Assembly: GCA_001953215.1 (NCBI GenBank)
Contig: CP019169.1
Location: 2,790,001-2,854,000, forward strand
Source: Betaproteobacteria bacterium GR16-43
GTDB lineage: Bacteria > Pseudomonadota > Gammaproteobacteria > Burkholderiales > Usitatibacteraceae
Direction: 5' to 3'
DNA: 64,000 nucleotides
The translations under genes were made by a program, and so were the position numbers. Under the pieces are notes generated by a model. It did no database searches, was not told where the DNA came from, and saw nothing but the letters and a program-made list of their open reading frames with translations. Below, in pieces: positions 1-10,134 of this stretch; position 1 is the stretch's first letter, and each line of letters opens with the position of its first letter.

Positions 1-1781
1 GCGGGCGTTCCGTTGATGAGGTTGAAGGGCGTCCCGGTCGTTCGGTAGAGGCGACCGCGGAACTCGCCCGTGGGCTGCCGGCTCGCGTTGGAAGCGACCA
101 GCCATTGGCCGCGGCCGCCCGCGCCGTACGTGAACCAGGTGGCGAAGAGGATATCGCCCTGCTGCGCGAAGTTGACGCCCCATCCCGATTCGGACGGGTT
201 CCACCACAGGTCCTGGTAGTTGGTCGCATGGCTTCGGCTGGCCGCCGTGGCCATGCAAGTCGTCGGCGTGGAGAAGACCTGGCGTGTGATGGCTTTCTGC
301 TGGCTCACGCCGTTCACCGTGTACGCAAAGGTCCCTTGCGACGCGGAGGTGAAGGTCAGCGTGCCGGTGCCCAGCGGAGCGAGCGGCGTGGTGACCGCGG
401 GCTGGCCGTTGATCTGCGCGAGCGGCGTCCCGGTCGCGCGGTAGATCGTTCCCGTGAAGCTTCCGTTCGCCTGCCGCCGGGCATCCGACATCAGGAGCCA
501 CTGGCCCGCGCGATCCGCGTCGTAGGTGAACCAGGTGACGAAGAGGAGATCGTCCTGTTGCACGAGGTTCATGCCCCATCCCGATTCGGCCGCGTTCCAC
601 CACAGGTCCGTGTAGTTCGTCGGAACGGTCGCCGCGGCGTTCAGCGCGAAGGAGGTCTGCGCGCGCGAACCCGAGTTCGACGCTTCCACGAGCCAGGTTC
701 CCGCCGGCGCGGTCGGCTCCAGGGTGAACGACACATACCAGTACGACGCGACGTAGACCTGGTCGATCGGTGCCGTGGTGTAGCGTCCCCACTCGGATCC
801 GTCCGGACGGCGAACGACGAACTCGACGCCCTGCGTCGTGGGCGCGTCGCGCAGCAGGGCCACGAAATACATCTTCTCCCCGGGCGCGAAGGCCGATTTC
901 ACGTTGAGCGTGCCGGCATCCTGCAGCCGTCCGTCGGCCCCGCAGGTCGAGAACACCGGCGGAGCGCTCGCGGTGACGATGCGATTGACCTGCGGCCGGA
1001 GGTAGGCCGGTTGCACGGCCCACCACGACTCGGCATTGCGCGTGTTGCAGGGCCCCGCGAACGGATCGATGAGGACGCGCGCCGCGTCGTAGACCTCGAA
1101 ATGCAGGTGCGGACCGGTGGAGTTTCCGGAGCTGCCGACGTTGCCGAGGAATTCGCCGGTGACCACGCGATCGCCGAGCCCCTTGGCCGTGAGCGACTCC
1201 GATTTCATGTGGCCATACCAGGCGATCGAGCCGTCGTCGTGCTGCACGTAGATCGCGTTCCAGGGGAGGTCGCTCAGCTTGCAATTGCGGTCGAAGTTGC
1301 CGTCCGACTTGAGGACGATGGTGCCCGGCGCCGCGGCCACGATCTCGACCTGCCGTGCGGCCATTACGTTCCACGAGTCGGGCCAAAGCGAGATGTCGGT
1401 GCCGCGATGGTTGTAGCCGCTCGCCTGGTCGTACGTGCGCACGCCGCAGTTGAAATCCTTCACCTTGTCGGGAAAGGCGGGATCCTCGTCCACGAAATTG
1501 GCGATCGTCTCGAAGCCGGGATCGGAGTAGCCGCGCGCGGCGCGCAGCGGCCACTGGAAGCTGGGGCGGGGCCCGGCCTTGGGAATCGCGAGCTTCGCGC
1601 GGGAGGCGTCGATCTCCCGCCAGATGCGCGAGCGTTCCGCCGGCCCGATTTCGTCCTGCGGTCCGACGGGGACGGGCACGACTCCGCTCTCCAGCGGCGA
1701 GATCGTGTCCGCGGCATGGACCGTGACGGCGAATGCGCACGCGGCAAGGGCGGCGAATCCCCAGGGGCGAATCGAGAACAT
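1..1781 (-). CDS. M23 family metallopeptidase with duplicated C-terminal modules (C-terminus beyond window)
   Basis: Secreted or periplasmic zinc endopeptidase expected to cut peptidoglycan cross-links. 593 codons are visible from the ATG at 1781; the frame runs off the left edge, so the C-terminus is missing. Residues 1-23 form a signal peptide ending VHA. The LytM/M23 core lies at about residues 120-232 and carries the family residues: H125 and D129 in HRGTD, H191 in YGHMK, and H225/H227 in HLHFE. A linker or beta domain follows (about 265-385). Then a unit of about 125 residues occurs twice (from about 389 and from 520), each starting with LWWN, ESGWG and an LF-TWFTY motif; the second is cut by the edge. 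It lies 30 bases downstream of the kinase gene on the same strand and may be cotranscribed. The peptidase call is firm; the role of the repeated module is unknown. Confidence 0.9.
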   Translation of the reverse strand, partial: MFSIRPWGFAALAACAFAVTVHAADTISPLESGVVPVPVGPQDEIGPAERSRIWREIDASRAKLAIPKAGPRPSFQWPLRAARGYSDPGFETIANFVDEDPAFPDKVKDFNCGVRTYDQASGYNHRGTDISLWPDSWNVMAARQVEIVAAAPGTIVLKSDGNFDRNCKLSDLPWNAIYVQHDDGSIAWYGHMKSESLTAKGLGDRVVTGEFLGNVGSSGNSTGPHLHFEVYDAARVLIDPFAGPCNTRNAESWWAVQPAYLRPQVNRIVTASAPPVFSTCGADGRLQDAGTLNVKSAFAPGEKMYFVALLRDAPTTQGVEFVVRRPDGSEWGRYTTAPIDQVYVASYWYVSFTLEPTAPAGTWLVEASNSGSRAQTSFALNAAATVPTNYTDLWWNAAESGWGMNLVQQDDLLFVTWFTYDADRAGQWLLMSDARRQANGSFTGTIYRATGTPLAQINGQPAVTTPLAPLGTGTLTFTSASQGTFAYTVNGVSQQKAITRQVFSTPTTCMATAASRSHATNYQDLWWNPSESGWGVNFAQQGDILFATWFTYGAGGRGQWLVASNASRQPTGEFRGRLYRTTGTPFNLINGTP

Positions 1782-1811
1782 GCGCGCAGGATAGCGCAAA
1801 CGCGCGCGGAC

Positions 1812-4184
1812 CTAGCCGTGGTGGCGGATGGCGAGCAGCGCCTGGTTGCGCAGGGCTTTCAGCAGGTTCAGCTCTTCGGGCTCGAAGCGCAGGGTCTCCG
1901 CGTCGTCGGAATCCGCGTAGATGAGCGCGATCGGGCTCTTCTTCACGTGCAGCGGGAAGAGCGTGAGGCCCCTGGTCGCCAGGTTCGCGCGGAACCAGGC
2001 CGGCACGTGCTCCCGGATGCGCTCCGCGTCGATGTCCGCGATGCAGATGTCCACGGCTTCGCCGAGCGCGGCGGAGAAGAGGTCGCGCGATTTCTCCAGC
2101 GGGATGGAGAAGCCGCGTGCCACAAGGTCGGCGGCGTCGGCCCCGAAGCCCAGCCGGCAGCGCAGCGACGTTCCCTTGGTGTCGCGCGTGAAGAAGAGCA
2201 CGCGCTTGAAGCCGATCGCGCGGTAGGCGGTCTCGACGATCATGCGCAGCACGTCGTTCAGGACGAAGTCGCCCGCGAGGGTCTGGGTGATGTCCTGCAC
2301 GCCGGCGGCGAGCAACGCGCGGCGGTTGGCGGCGCGCGCCTTCGAATGAGCCTCCACGACGGTGGCCGTGGTGTCGCGATCGAGGCGCGTCTCGTCGATG
2401 GCGGTGGCGAGCGTGCGGGAGGGCGTGTCGCCCGGCACGATGGCCGGTGGCGTGGACTCCGGGAGCCGTGCGAGCCGCGATCCGCCGAGGCCCAGCGAAG
2501 GCGCGTCGCGGGAGAATTGCTTCTGCGCTTCGTCCAGGGAGTCGGCGAGGATCTTCGAGGTGCTGCCCGTGGCGCGACCGAAGCGGGCGTGCAGCGCCGA
2601 GAGGCGCTTAATGCGGGCGGTCTCGTCGGTGAGCGCGGCGGCATCCGCCATCGCGCAGGCGACCTCCGCGACGATCCGCGCGGGATTCACGTCGTAGGAA
2701 GCGTGGGTGACTTCGGCTTCGCGCACCGTCTGCAGCGATTCGACGATGGTCGCGGGGAAGTTCCACTGGCGGGCCACCGCGATGCCGAGGTCGTCATAGG
2801 TGACACCCAGCACTTCGCGCGCGGCGCGATGCTCGTCGATGCCACGCGCTTCCATGAGGCGCTGGATGGCCTGCGCTTCGTCGTTGAGATAGTAGAGGGC
2901 GAGCAGCCGTCCGAGGCGATGGAACATCGCGCAAACGAAGGACTCCTCGGGACTCGCACCCTGCCCGAGGTTGCGGGCGAACTCGCGTGCGGCGACGCCC
3001 GAGAAATAGGCGGAGGCGATCTCTTCGCGCATCGCGGAAGCCTGGGGCTTGTTCTGCAGGTGCTCGAAGAGCATCAGCGTGAGGGCGACGCTGCGCACCC
3101 CCTCGAAGCCGAGCACGGCCACGGCCCGCGAGACGGTGCCGATGGAGCCGCCGAATTGCGTGTAGAGCGCCGCGTTGACCAGCCGCAGCAGCTTGTTGGT
3201 GAGCGCGAAATCCTTCAGCACGGTATTGCACAACATGCTCGCCGGTTCGCGCTCGCTGGCGAGGAGGCGGTTGATCTCCTGCACCGTGGAGGACAGCGCC
3301 GGGAAGTCGCTCTTGTGGCGCATGCGCCGCAGCAGGAAGTCGACGGTGCCGCCGCCGGAAGCCGGGGCCTGCGCGGGGTCGAGGTAGTCGGCGAGGGCCG
3401 CGATCATCTTCGCCGCGTCGCCATGCCGCTCGGCGGGATCCTTCGCGAGGGCCTTCATCACGAAGGCGTCGAGGCGTTCGTCGACGGCCGGGTTGGACCT
3501 GGACGGCGGCTCGAGCGCCGGGCGCTCCTTGCCCATGAACGCGGGCTTGCCGGTGAGCATTTCGTGGAGCGTGACCGCGAGGGCATAGAGGTCGTTGGAG
3601 GGATGCGCGCGGCGCGACTCCATGTATTCCGGGGCGAGGTAGGGCGGGCTGCCGGTGAGTCCGGCCTCGGGCTCCGCGCTCGCCTGCAGTCGGGCGATGC
3701 CGAAGTCCATCACGCGCGCCACGCCCGCCTCGGTGAGCAGCACGTTGGACGGCTTCAGGTCGCGGTGGATGATGCCCTTGGCGTGCGCGCATTCGAGGCC
3801 GCGCAGCACTTCGAGGGCGATGACCACGGCGCGCGCCGTTTCGAGCGGCACGCCGGTGTCGAGCGCTTCGGCGAGGGTCTTGCCGGAAACGTATTCGAAG
3901 ACGAGGCACGGAGAGCCGCCATCCTCGAGCACGTCGTGCAGGGTCACGATGTTGGGGTGCGAGAGCTGGCTCGCGAGGCGCGCTTCGGCGAGGGCCGCGC
4001 GGCCCCGGCGCTCGCGCGTGGATTCGTCGGCGCCTTCGAGGCGCAGGGTCTTCAGCGCGACCTGGCGGTCGAGGTGCGTGTCGTGCGCGAGGTGCACCGT
4101 GCCCTGCGCGCCCTGGCCGAGGACGCGAAGGACTTCGAAGCGCCCGATGCGGGTGCGGGGAAAGGTCGGCGCGGCGGACGCCAT
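1812..4184 (-). CDS. Ser/Thr protein kinase with HDOD and GAF domains
   Basis: A 790-residue cytoplasmic signalling protein with three modules. Residues 13-270 are a Hanks-type kinase: Gly-rich loop GQGAQGTV (23-30), ATP-binding K45 in VALK, the catalytic loop HRDLKPSN and the DFG motif in DFGIARL. About 300-510 is an HDOD domain, the HD-related output module that lacks the metal-binding HD residues. About 630-790 resembles a GAF sensor domain. No membrane segment is seen, so unlike many bacterial STPKs it has no extracellular sensor and the GAF domain may sense a small molecule. The start codon is ATG; the upstream gap to the MBL gene is about 105 bases and includes a GC-rich palindrome near 4223. 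The substrate cannot be inferred. Kinase and HDOD calls are firm, GAF is moderately sure. Confidence 0.9.
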   Translation of the reverse strand: MASAAPTFPRTRIGRFEVLRVLGQGAQGTVHLAHDTHLDRQVALKTLRLEGADESTRERRGRAALAEARLASQLSHPNIVTLHDVLEDGGSPCLVFEYVSGKTLAEALDTGVPLETARAVVIALEVLRGLECAHAKGIIHRDLKPSNVLLTEAGVARVMDFGIARLQASAEPEAGLTGSPPYLAPEYMESRRAHPSNDLYALAVTLHEMLTGKPAFMGKERPALEPPSRSNPAVDERLDAFVMKALAKDPAERHGDAAKMIAALADYLDPAQAPASGGGTVDFLLRRMRHKSDFPALSSTVQEINRLLASEREPASMLCNTVLKDFALTNKLLRLVNAALYTQFGGSIGTVSRAVAVLGFEGVRSVALTLMLFEHLQNKPQASAMREEIASAYFSGVAAREFARNLGQGASPEESFVCAMFHRLGRLLALYYLNDEAQAIQRLMEARGIDEHRAAREVLGVTYDDLGIAVARQWNFPATIVESLQTVREAEVTHASYDVNPARIVAEVACAMADAAALTDETARIKRLSALHARFGRATGSTSKILADSLDEAQKQFSRDAPSLGLGGSRLARLPESTPPAIVPGDTPSRTLATAIDETRLDRDTTATVVEAHSKARAANRRALLAAGVQDITQTLAGDFVLNDVLRMIVETAYRAIGFKRVLFFTRDTKGTSLRCRLGFGADAADLVARGFSIPLEKSRDLFSAALGEAVDICIADIDAERIREHVPAWFRANLATRGLTLFPLHVKKSPIALIYADSDDAETLRFEPEELNLLKALRNQALLAIRHHG

Positions 4185-4289
4185 GGCAAGTTCCGGAGGC
4201 TCTGGGGGGACGCTGGAATTCTGGGCCCCGGGCCCCGCCGCCGATGCGCCGGATTGGGCGGGATTTCCCCCGCTGAACGTACGATGGAC

Positions 4290-5315
4290 CTAAGCGGCCC
4301 GGAAGCGCCGGATCCCGTCGGGCGCGACGTCGCGAACCACCGCGCCCCGGTGCCAGAGGTAGTGCAGGTGCGCGATCGCCTCGCCCATCGCGAACATGAG
4401 CTGGTGGTCGTCGAGCGCACGCTTGAAGAGCACCGGTAAGACTTCATGCGCGGTCACGGGAGACGCGCAAGCCGCGAGCAATCGGCCGAGGCGCTCTTCG
4501 TGGTGCGCGCGCAATTCGGCGATGCGGCCGTGCAGGCCGCGAAACACGCGGTCATGCGACGGCAAGACCAGCGCATCGGCCGGCAGCGGCAGGAACCGCC
4601 CGATCGAATCGAGGAACAGGGCGAGCGGGTTCGACTCGGGCTGGTTGCCCCACACGCCCACGTTGGTCGTGATGCGCGGCAGGACCTGGTCGCCGGAAAT
4701 GAGGATGTTCAGGTCCGCGCAGTAGAGCGCCGCGTGCTCGGGCGCGTGGCCGAAGACGGTGATCACCTGCCAGTGGTGCGCACCGATCGCGATGCGGTCG
4801 CCGTCCAGCATGCGCCGGTAGCTCGTCGGGATTTCGGGAACCCCGCGGCGGTAGCCGTTGCCCGTGCGCATCCGCTCCGGGAAGCGCGAAGTGTCGAGCC
4901 CGTTGATGCGGAAGAATTCGATCCCGGTCGTCCGGTCGAATCCCGCGGTGTCGTCGTGCGCGGCGTGGCCCGAGAGGAACTCGCCCGTGGTCATCCAGAA
5001 GGCCGCGCCGGTGCGCTTCACGAGCCAGGCGGCGCTCCCGAGGTGGTCGGGGTGGTAGTGGGTCACGACGACGTTGTTCACCGGGCGGCCCTTCAGAGAC
5101 CCGGCGAAGTGGCGATCCCAGAGGTCCCACGTGGCCTGCACGCCGAAGCCCGTGTCCACGAGCGTCCAGCCTTCGCCGTCCTCGATCGCCCACAGGTTGA
5201 TGTGGTCGAGCGCGAACGGCAGGGGCATGCGCAGCCAGAGGATGCCGGGCGCGACCTCGATCGACGCGCCGGGCGCGGGGATCGTCTCGCCGAAGACGTA
5301 CTCGGCGGCGGTCAC
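4290..5315 (-). CDS. Metallo-beta-lactamase-fold hydrolase
   Basis: A 341-residue soluble MBL-superfamily hydrolase. The metal site THYHPDHLG gives H86, H88, D90 and H91; further ligands are likely the His in VFGHAPEH and the Asp in LISGDQVL, and a late His lies in LPSHDRVF. The C-terminal helical region (about 260-341) resembles the LACTB2-like group. The start is GTG at 5315, overlapping the TGA of the upstream cyclase gene as GTGA, which indicates translational coupling. The same frame stays open far upstream, but that part is only the shadow of the cyclase gene. The substrate is unknown: thioesters, RNA or cyclic nucleotides all fall within this superfamily. The position behind a nucleotide cyclase is suggestive only. 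Confidence 0.88.
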   Translation of the reverse strand: MTAAEYVFGETIPAPGASIEVAPGILWLRMPLPFALDHINLWAIEDGEGWTLVDTGFGVQATWDLWDRHFAGSLKGRPVNNVVVTHYHPDHLGSAAWLVKRTGAAFWMTTGEFLSGHAAHDDTAGFDRTTGIEFFRINGLDTSRFPERMRTGNGYRRGVPEIPTSYRRMLDGDRIAIGAHHWQVITVFGHAPEHAALYCADLNILISGDQVLPRITTNVGVWGNQPESNPLALFLDSIGRFLPLPADALVLPSHDRVFRGLHGRIAELRAHHEERLGRLLAACASPVTAHEVLPVLFKRALDDHQLMFAMGEAIAHLHYLWHRGAVVRDVAPDGIRRFRAA

Positions 5316-7543
5316 TTCGTGGTGAACGTGAACACGCCGTCCCAGTTGGGCGGCGGCGGGTTCGTGCGGAAGTGGATGATGCGCTCGAGGTAGAGCTTGT
5401 AGAGCTTCGTCTCGGGATTGGCGTAGGCGAGCGGCTTGATCACGTCCTTGGAATCCTCGAAGCGCTGCTTCCGGTACAGGTCGAGCGCCTTGTGCCACTG
5501 GTCGATCTCCTTCATCAGCGTGTCGCCGATCTCGGAGGCGCGTCCCAGCGGTTCGTAGATCGAGACGCCTTCGGTCTTGCCTTTCACGCGGACCTTGTCC
5601 ATCTCGCGGTACACGTAGCCGTCCACGCTGCTCACGATGTTGCCCGAGACGAGGATCTTCGCGCCGTATTGCTTCGTGAGGCCCTCGAGGCGGGCCGCGA
5701 GGTTCACCGCGTCGCCCAGCACCGTGTACGCGCGCCGGAACGCCGAACCCATGTCGCCCACGTTCATCGGGCCGCAGTTCAGGCCCACGCCGATGTGCAG
5801 GATCGGCCAGCCGCGCTTGATGAAGGACTCGTCCAGGTCGCGGATCTTCTTCTGCATCGCGAGCGCCGTTTCGAGCGCGTGCCGCGCATGCTCGTTGTCC
5901 GGCAGCGGCGCGCCCCAGAACGCCATGATCGCGTCGCCGATGTACTTGTCGATCGTGCCGCGGTGGCTCTGCACCTCCTCGGTCATTGCCGTGAGGTAGG
6001 CGTTCATCATGTCCTTCAGCTGCTCGGCGGTGAGGCCTTCCGAGATCGAGGTGAAGTCGCGCACGTCGGAGAAGAGCACCGTCATCTCGCGCGTCTCGCC
6101 GCGCATCGAATACTCGCCCGGGTTCTTCGACATCTCGGCCACGAGTTCCTTCGGCACGTAGGTGCCGAAGAGACCGGTGATGAGGCGGCGGGAACGCGCC
6201 TCCGAGAAGAAGCCCCAGGCCATGTTGATGAAGTACAGCAGCAACATCATCATCAGCGGCGGCGCCAGCGGCAGCACGTAGTTGTTCGACTGCCACTGGT
6301 AGAAGTTGAAGGCCACGACCGCGCCGCAGAGCACCACCATCACGACCGTGCCGACCACCGCGGACAGGCGCGGCATCAGCACCGCGAAGGGAATGCCGAT
6401 CAGGAACAGCGTCAGCACCGAGATGCCCAGCACTTCGAACGGCCGGTGCTTCATCGACTTGTCGAGGAAGCCTTCGATCAGGTTGGCGTGGATCTCGACG
6501 CCCGGGAAATCCTCGCGCACCGGTGTGGCGCGCAGGTCCAGCAGGCCCTGCGCCGAGGTGCCCACGATGACGATCTTGCCCTTGAGTTCGTCCTTGGGGT
6601 AGGTGCCGCGGATCACGTCCGTGGCGGAGACGTACTTGAACACATCCCGCGCACCCCGGAACGGCACGAGGGCCGTCATGGAGTCGTCCAGCGGAATGGA
6701 GATGCTGCCCAGCTGCAGGTTCTTGATGAAGCCCACGCCGGACTTCACTTCGTTGTTGACCTCGATCGGGACGTTGAGGAGGAAGGTGCGCGTGACCGCC
6801 AGCGCCATCGCCTCGTAGTAGCCCTCGCCGTAGCGCATGAACATGGGCACGCGCCGCGTGGTGCCGTCCTGGTCGAGGGCCGGGTACAGGTGGCCGGCGA
6901 CGGTTGCCGCTTCCTGGAGGATCTTGATGTTGCCGCTATAGCCCTTGGCATTGAAGTGCTTGTAGGCCGTGGGCGGCAGGGCTTCCAGGTTCAGCACCGG
7001 CGCGGGCAGGACGCCCGCCTTGTCCGCCGCCTTGTCGCCCAGGAAGAATCCGAGGACGACCGGGTATTTCGAGACCTGCTCGGCGAAGAGCGCGTCGTAG
7101 TCGAGCGACTTGCGCGAGCGCTCGAGGAAGGCCTGGTAGCCCGGGGTGTCGCGCAGCTCGCCCTTGCCCAGGGCTTCGAGGTTGATCAGGCCCGAGCTGT
7201 TGTCCGCTTCGGGGAATGCGACGTCGAATCCGACGACCTTGATCTGGTAGGTCTCGAAGAGCTCGTGGACCATCTTGGCGAGCTTGTCGCGGCTCCACGG
7301 CCAGCGACCTTCGGCCGCGAGGCTCTTTTCATCGATGTCGAGGATCACGACCTTCTTCGCCGGCAGGTTCGGCATGAACAGCCGCACGCGCGTGTCGTAG
7401 GCGTTCAACTCCATCTGCGTCACGAACCGCAGCGGGACCCACTCCGCTTCGTGCGCGATGAACATGAGGACGACGAGGACGCCGATGCCGACCCGCGCCA
7501 AGCCGATGAGGGAGAAACGGGGAATCCAGCGACCGATCTTCAC
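5312..7543 (-). CDS. CHASE2-domain class III adenylate/guanylate cyclase
   Basis: A 743-residue membrane cyclase making a cyclic nucleotide, probably cAMP, from a nucleoside triphosphate. One N-terminal membrane segment (about residues 10-30) is followed by a periplasmic CHASE2 sensor (about 45-350), three closely spaced membrane segments (about 360-450) and a cytoplasmic class III catalytic domain (about 495-670) with both metal-binding aspartates, in LFSDVRDFTS and in DKYIGDAIMAFWG. The start is GTG at 7543; the frame is open further upstream, but that part overlaps the glycosyltransferase gene by some 146 bases and lacks the character of a signal segment. Its TGA overlaps the GTG of the MBL hydrolase. 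AC versus GC specificity cannot be settled by eye. Confidence 0.9.
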   Translation of the reverse strand: MKIGRWIPRFSLIGLARVGIGVLVVLMFIAHEAEWVPLRFVTQMELNAYDTRVRLFMPNLPAKKVVILDIDEKSLAAEGRWPWSRDKLAKMVHELFETYQIKVVGFDVAFPEADNSSGLINLEALGKGELRDTPGYQAFLERSRKSLDYDALFAEQVSKYPVVLGFFLGDKAADKAGVLPAPVLNLEALPPTAYKHFNAKGYSGNIKILQEAATVAGHLYPALDQDGTTRRVPMFMRYGEGYYEAMALAVTRTFLLNVPIEVNNEVKSGVGFIKNLQLGSISIPLDDSMTALVPFRGARDVFKYVSATDVIRGTYPKDELKGKIVIVGTSAQGLLDLRATPVREDFPGVEIHANLIEGFLDKSMKHRPFEVLGISVLTLFLIGIPFAVLMPRLSAVVGTVVMVVLCGAVVAFNFYQWQSNNYVLPLAPPLMMMLLLYFINMAWGFFSEARSRRLITGLFGTYVPKELVAEMSKNPGEYSMRGETREMTVLFSDVRDFTSISEGLTAEQLKDMMNAYLTAMTEEVQSHRGTIDKYIGDAIMAFWGAPLPDNEHARHALETALAMQKKIRDLDESFIKRGWPILHIGVGLNCGPMNVGDMGSAFRRAYTVLGDAVNLAARLEGLTKQYGAKILVSGNIVSSVDGYVYREMDKVRVKGKTEGVSIYEPLGRASEIGDTLMKEIDQWHKALDLYRKQRFEDSKDVIKPLAYANPETKLYKLYLERIIHFRTNPPPPNWDGVFTFTTK

Positions 7544-7586
7544 GGGATGTGCGGCCTCATTGTTGGGGTGATACGCCCGGTGCTTG

Positions 7587-10133
7587 CTATTGGTTTTCCG
7601 GCCCCGGCAACTCGGCGGAATGATACGCGAACGTCGCTTCGAGCGCCCGCGCGGCGGCCTGTGGCGAGAAGTGGTCGCGGACGTTGTCCAGGCCGCCCCG
7701 GGAAAGCGTGTTCCAGAGGGCCTCGTCCGCATAGGCGCGCGCCACGGCTTCGGCGAAGGCCTCCGGACCCTCGGCGACCAGCACCTCGCGGCCCTCGACG
7801 AGGTGCATGCCCTCGACGGTCATGGGGGTCGCCACCACGGGCAGGCCGTGGCTCATCGCCTCGTTCACCTTGCCCTTCACGCCGGCGCCGTAGCGCAGCG
7901 GCGAGACCGAAAGCCGCATGCGGGCATACCAGGGAGCGAGGTCCGGCACGTAGCCCACGACTTCCAGGCCTTCCTGCGCAAGCTCCTGCACCGTGGGTGG
8001 CGGGTTGCTTCCGATGAGGTAGCTCGTGACCCCCGGCAACAGGCGGCGCAGGTGGGGAAGGATCTCGCGTGCGTAGAACTGCGCGGCATCGACGTTCGGC
8101 GGATGGCGGTAGCCGCCGACGAACAGGATGCCCTCGCGCCCGGCGAAGGGAGCCACGGGACCCGCGGTCTCGTGGATGTTGGTGAGTTGCACGACGTGCG
8201 CCTCCGGGGCCTCTTTCGCAAGCACCTCCTGCTCCACGGGGCTCACGACCCAGGTTACGTCGCTGCGGCGGATGCAGTCGAGCTCCTGCGCGTAGATGGT
8301 CTCGGCGCTGCGCTGCAGCGCGCGGCTGCCTTCCAGCTCGGCCAGGCGGCGCGTGCGCAGGAAATGGAGATCGAGCGTGTCGAGCACGAGCAGCGCCTGC
8401 GGGGCGTGGCGCCGCACGGCCTCGATGAGCGGCGCGGCGACGTAGTAGCGCGCGAGCACGACCATGTCGAACTCGTGGCCGTTCTGCTCGAGGTATTCCT
8501 CGATCGATTGCGTGTGCGGGTAGTGGAGGACCTCCACGCCTTCGCGGGCAAGGTCCCTCGCGTAGGGTTGCCGCTGCTCGAGGTTGTCGGCGACGAAGGT
8601 GACCTTGCAGCCGGCCTCGCGCATCACGCGCAGCAGGCGCCAGGTGCGGACCGATCCGGAATCCTGGTCCGGCGTGAGCATGCAGGCTTCCACGAACAGC
8701 ACGCGCCGGCGCGCGGAGCGGTCACGCTCCAGCCGCGGAAAGAGGCCGTTCACGCGGTGCGAGGCCAGCGTCGAGCGCCACTTCGCATAGAAGCGCTCGC
8801 GGTTCACGACCTGGTGGCGCTTCAGGCCCTGGCCGGCGTCCGTGCCGTGCGAGACGCCCTCGAAGTGCACGACTTCGGCCGCGGGCTGGTAGTAGACCTT
8901 CTTCCCGGCGGCGCGCACCTGGAAGCAAAGGTCCGTGTCCTCGTAGTACGCCGGGGCGAACGTGGCATCGAAGCCCCCCAGCGACCGGAACAAGGCCCGG
9001 GGAATCATCAGCGCCGCGCCCGAGCAATAGTCCGCTTCGCGCAGGTATTCGTACTCGGGCTTCGCCGGATCGTCGCCGCGGCCGTAGTTCCACGCCGAGC
9101 CGTCGCGCCAGACGATGCCGCCGGCCTCCTGCAATCGCCCGTCCGGATACACGAGCTTCGCGCCAACCGCGCCCGCGTCGTCGTGCTTCGCGAAGACATC
9201 GAGCATCGCCTCGAGCGCGCCTTCGCCGGCCACCGCGTCGTTGTTGAGGAACAGCAGGAACTCGCCGTGCGCGAGGTTCGCGCCCTTGTTGCAGTTGCCG
9301 AGGAAGCCGAGGTTCGTCGGGTTGCGCACGAAGCGCACGCCGCGCACGTTGGCGAGGGCCTCGGACGCGGCCACCGGAGCCGCGTCGTCCATGACGATCA
9401 CTTCGAGGGCGAGGCGCTCCGCGTCGCGCGCCAACGCTTTCAGGGCCGTGAACGTGTGCAGGTCCTGGCCGTAGGTCGGGACGATGACCGTGATGCGCGG
9501 CTTCGCGACTTCCGGGAACTGCAGCGTGCCGATCGCCGGTTCGAGGCCGGCACGCGGGTGCAGCCCGGTCGCATGCGGCTGGCGCACGAGCTTGTTGCGA
9601 ACGCGGCGGGCGAGGGCACCGGCGCCTTCCTCGCGCAGGATGTGGCGCGCGAGCGCCAGCCGCGGCGGCAGCAGGCGGGCCTGGTGGCCGAGGCCGCGCA
9701 CATACCGGCTCGCGAGCTTCGCGCGGTGCACCGTGAAGCGCAGTGGCGCCGTCATGCGCCAGAAGGTGCTCTGCTCGAATTCGCGGGCGCGCGCGCGAGC
9801 GGCTTCGACCGCCGCTTCGAGGGCCTTCACGTGTTGTTCGTGGGCGCGGTGCAGCTCGACGAAGTCGGTGCGTTGCCGCGCGATTTCCTCGTTGGCGTTT
9901 ACCAACTGGTCCACCTGAAGGTCGGCTTCGCGCACGCGAACGCCGAGATGCGCGAGCGTCTCGCCATGGCCGCAGTACACGCCCGCCGCGTAGAGGTGGG
10001 TGAGGCTCACCGGACGCGGAGGCTCGGCGGGGCGGTACCAGTGGCGCGCGTCGGGCACCGAAGTGTTCGAGGTCTCGTTGCGTCCCGGCTTGAGCGGCTC
10101 GAGGTACTGGCGGCGATAGAGTTCCGGCGTCAT
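7587..10133 (-). CDS. Two-domain glycosyltransferase (GT2 plus GT4-type)
   Basis: An 848-residue protein that probably adds sugars to a surface polysaccharide or O-antigen. The N-terminal 130 residues include a coiled-coil-like stretch (about 65-125) rich in Glu, Ala and Arg. About 205-440 is a GT2 (GT-A) domain with [19 protein letters not shown] and the LLFLNNDAV motif. About 455-835 is a GT-B domain of the GT4 kind, with [17 protein letters not shown] and a Rossmann half that includes [16 protein letters not shown]. The chosen ATG at 10133 sits one base after the stop of the preceding glycosyltransferase; an in-frame GTG at 10142 is an alternative. The two transferases form a pair in one transcription unit, and the cyclase follows 43 bases later. 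Donor and acceptor sugars cannot be read from the sequence. Confidence 0.9.
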   Translation of the reverse strand: MTPELYRRQYLEPLKPGRNETSNTSVPDARHWYRPAEPPRPVSLTHLYAAGVYCGHGETLAHLGVRVREADLQVDQLVNANEEIARQRTDFVELHRAHEQHVKALEAAVEAARARAREFEQSTFWRMTAPLRFTVHRAKLASRYVRGLGHQARLLPPRLALARHILREEGAGALARRVRNKLVRQPHATGLHPRAGLEPAIGTLQFPEVAKPRITVIVPTYGQDLHTFTALKALARDAERLALEVIVMDDAAPVAASEALANVRGVRFVRNPTNLGFLGNCNKGANLAHGEFLLFLNNDAVAGEGALEAMLDVFAKHDDAGAVGAKLVYPDGRLQEAGGIVWRDGSAWNYGRGDDPAKPEYEYLREADYCSGAALMIPRALFRSLGGFDATFAPAYYEDTDLCFQVRAAGKKVYYQPAAEVVHFEGVSHGTDAGQGLKRHQVVNRERFYAKWRSTLASHRVNGLFPRLERDRSARRRVLFVEACMLTPDQDSGSVRTWRLLRVMREAGCKVTFVADNLEQRQPYARDLAREGVEVLHYPHTQSIEEYLEQNGHEFDMVVLARYYVAAPLIEAVRRHAPQALLVLDTLDLHFLRTRRLAELEGSRALQRSAETIYAQELDCIRRSDVTWVVSPVEQEVLAKEAPEAHVVQLTNIHETAGPVAPFAGREGILFVGGYRHPPNVDAAQFYAREILPHLRRLLPGVTSYLIGSNPPPTVQELAQEGLEVVGYVPDLAPWYARMRLSVSPLRYGAGVKGKVNEAMSHGLPVVATPMTVEGMHLVEGREVLVAEGPEAFAEAVARAYADEALWNTLSRGGLDNVRDHFSPQAAARALEATFAYHSAELPGPENQ

Positions 10134-10134
10134 C

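Noticed and set aside
4223-4236. GC palindrome GGGCCCCGGGCCCC upstream of the kinase gene
   Set aside because: Expected by composition, no neighbouring promoter or T-run; no function assigned.
105-4439. Open plus-strand frame of about 1444 codons opposite the peptidase and kinase genes
   Set aside because: It is the reverse shadow of two clear minus-strand genes; its product is Arg/Gly/Ala-rich without any domain pattern, as expected in GC-rich DNA.
5316-6296. Upstream extension of the MBL hydrolase frame into the cyclase gene
   Set aside because: The extension reads as Arg/Ala-rich shadow; the GTG at 5315 overlapping the cyclase stop is the natural start.
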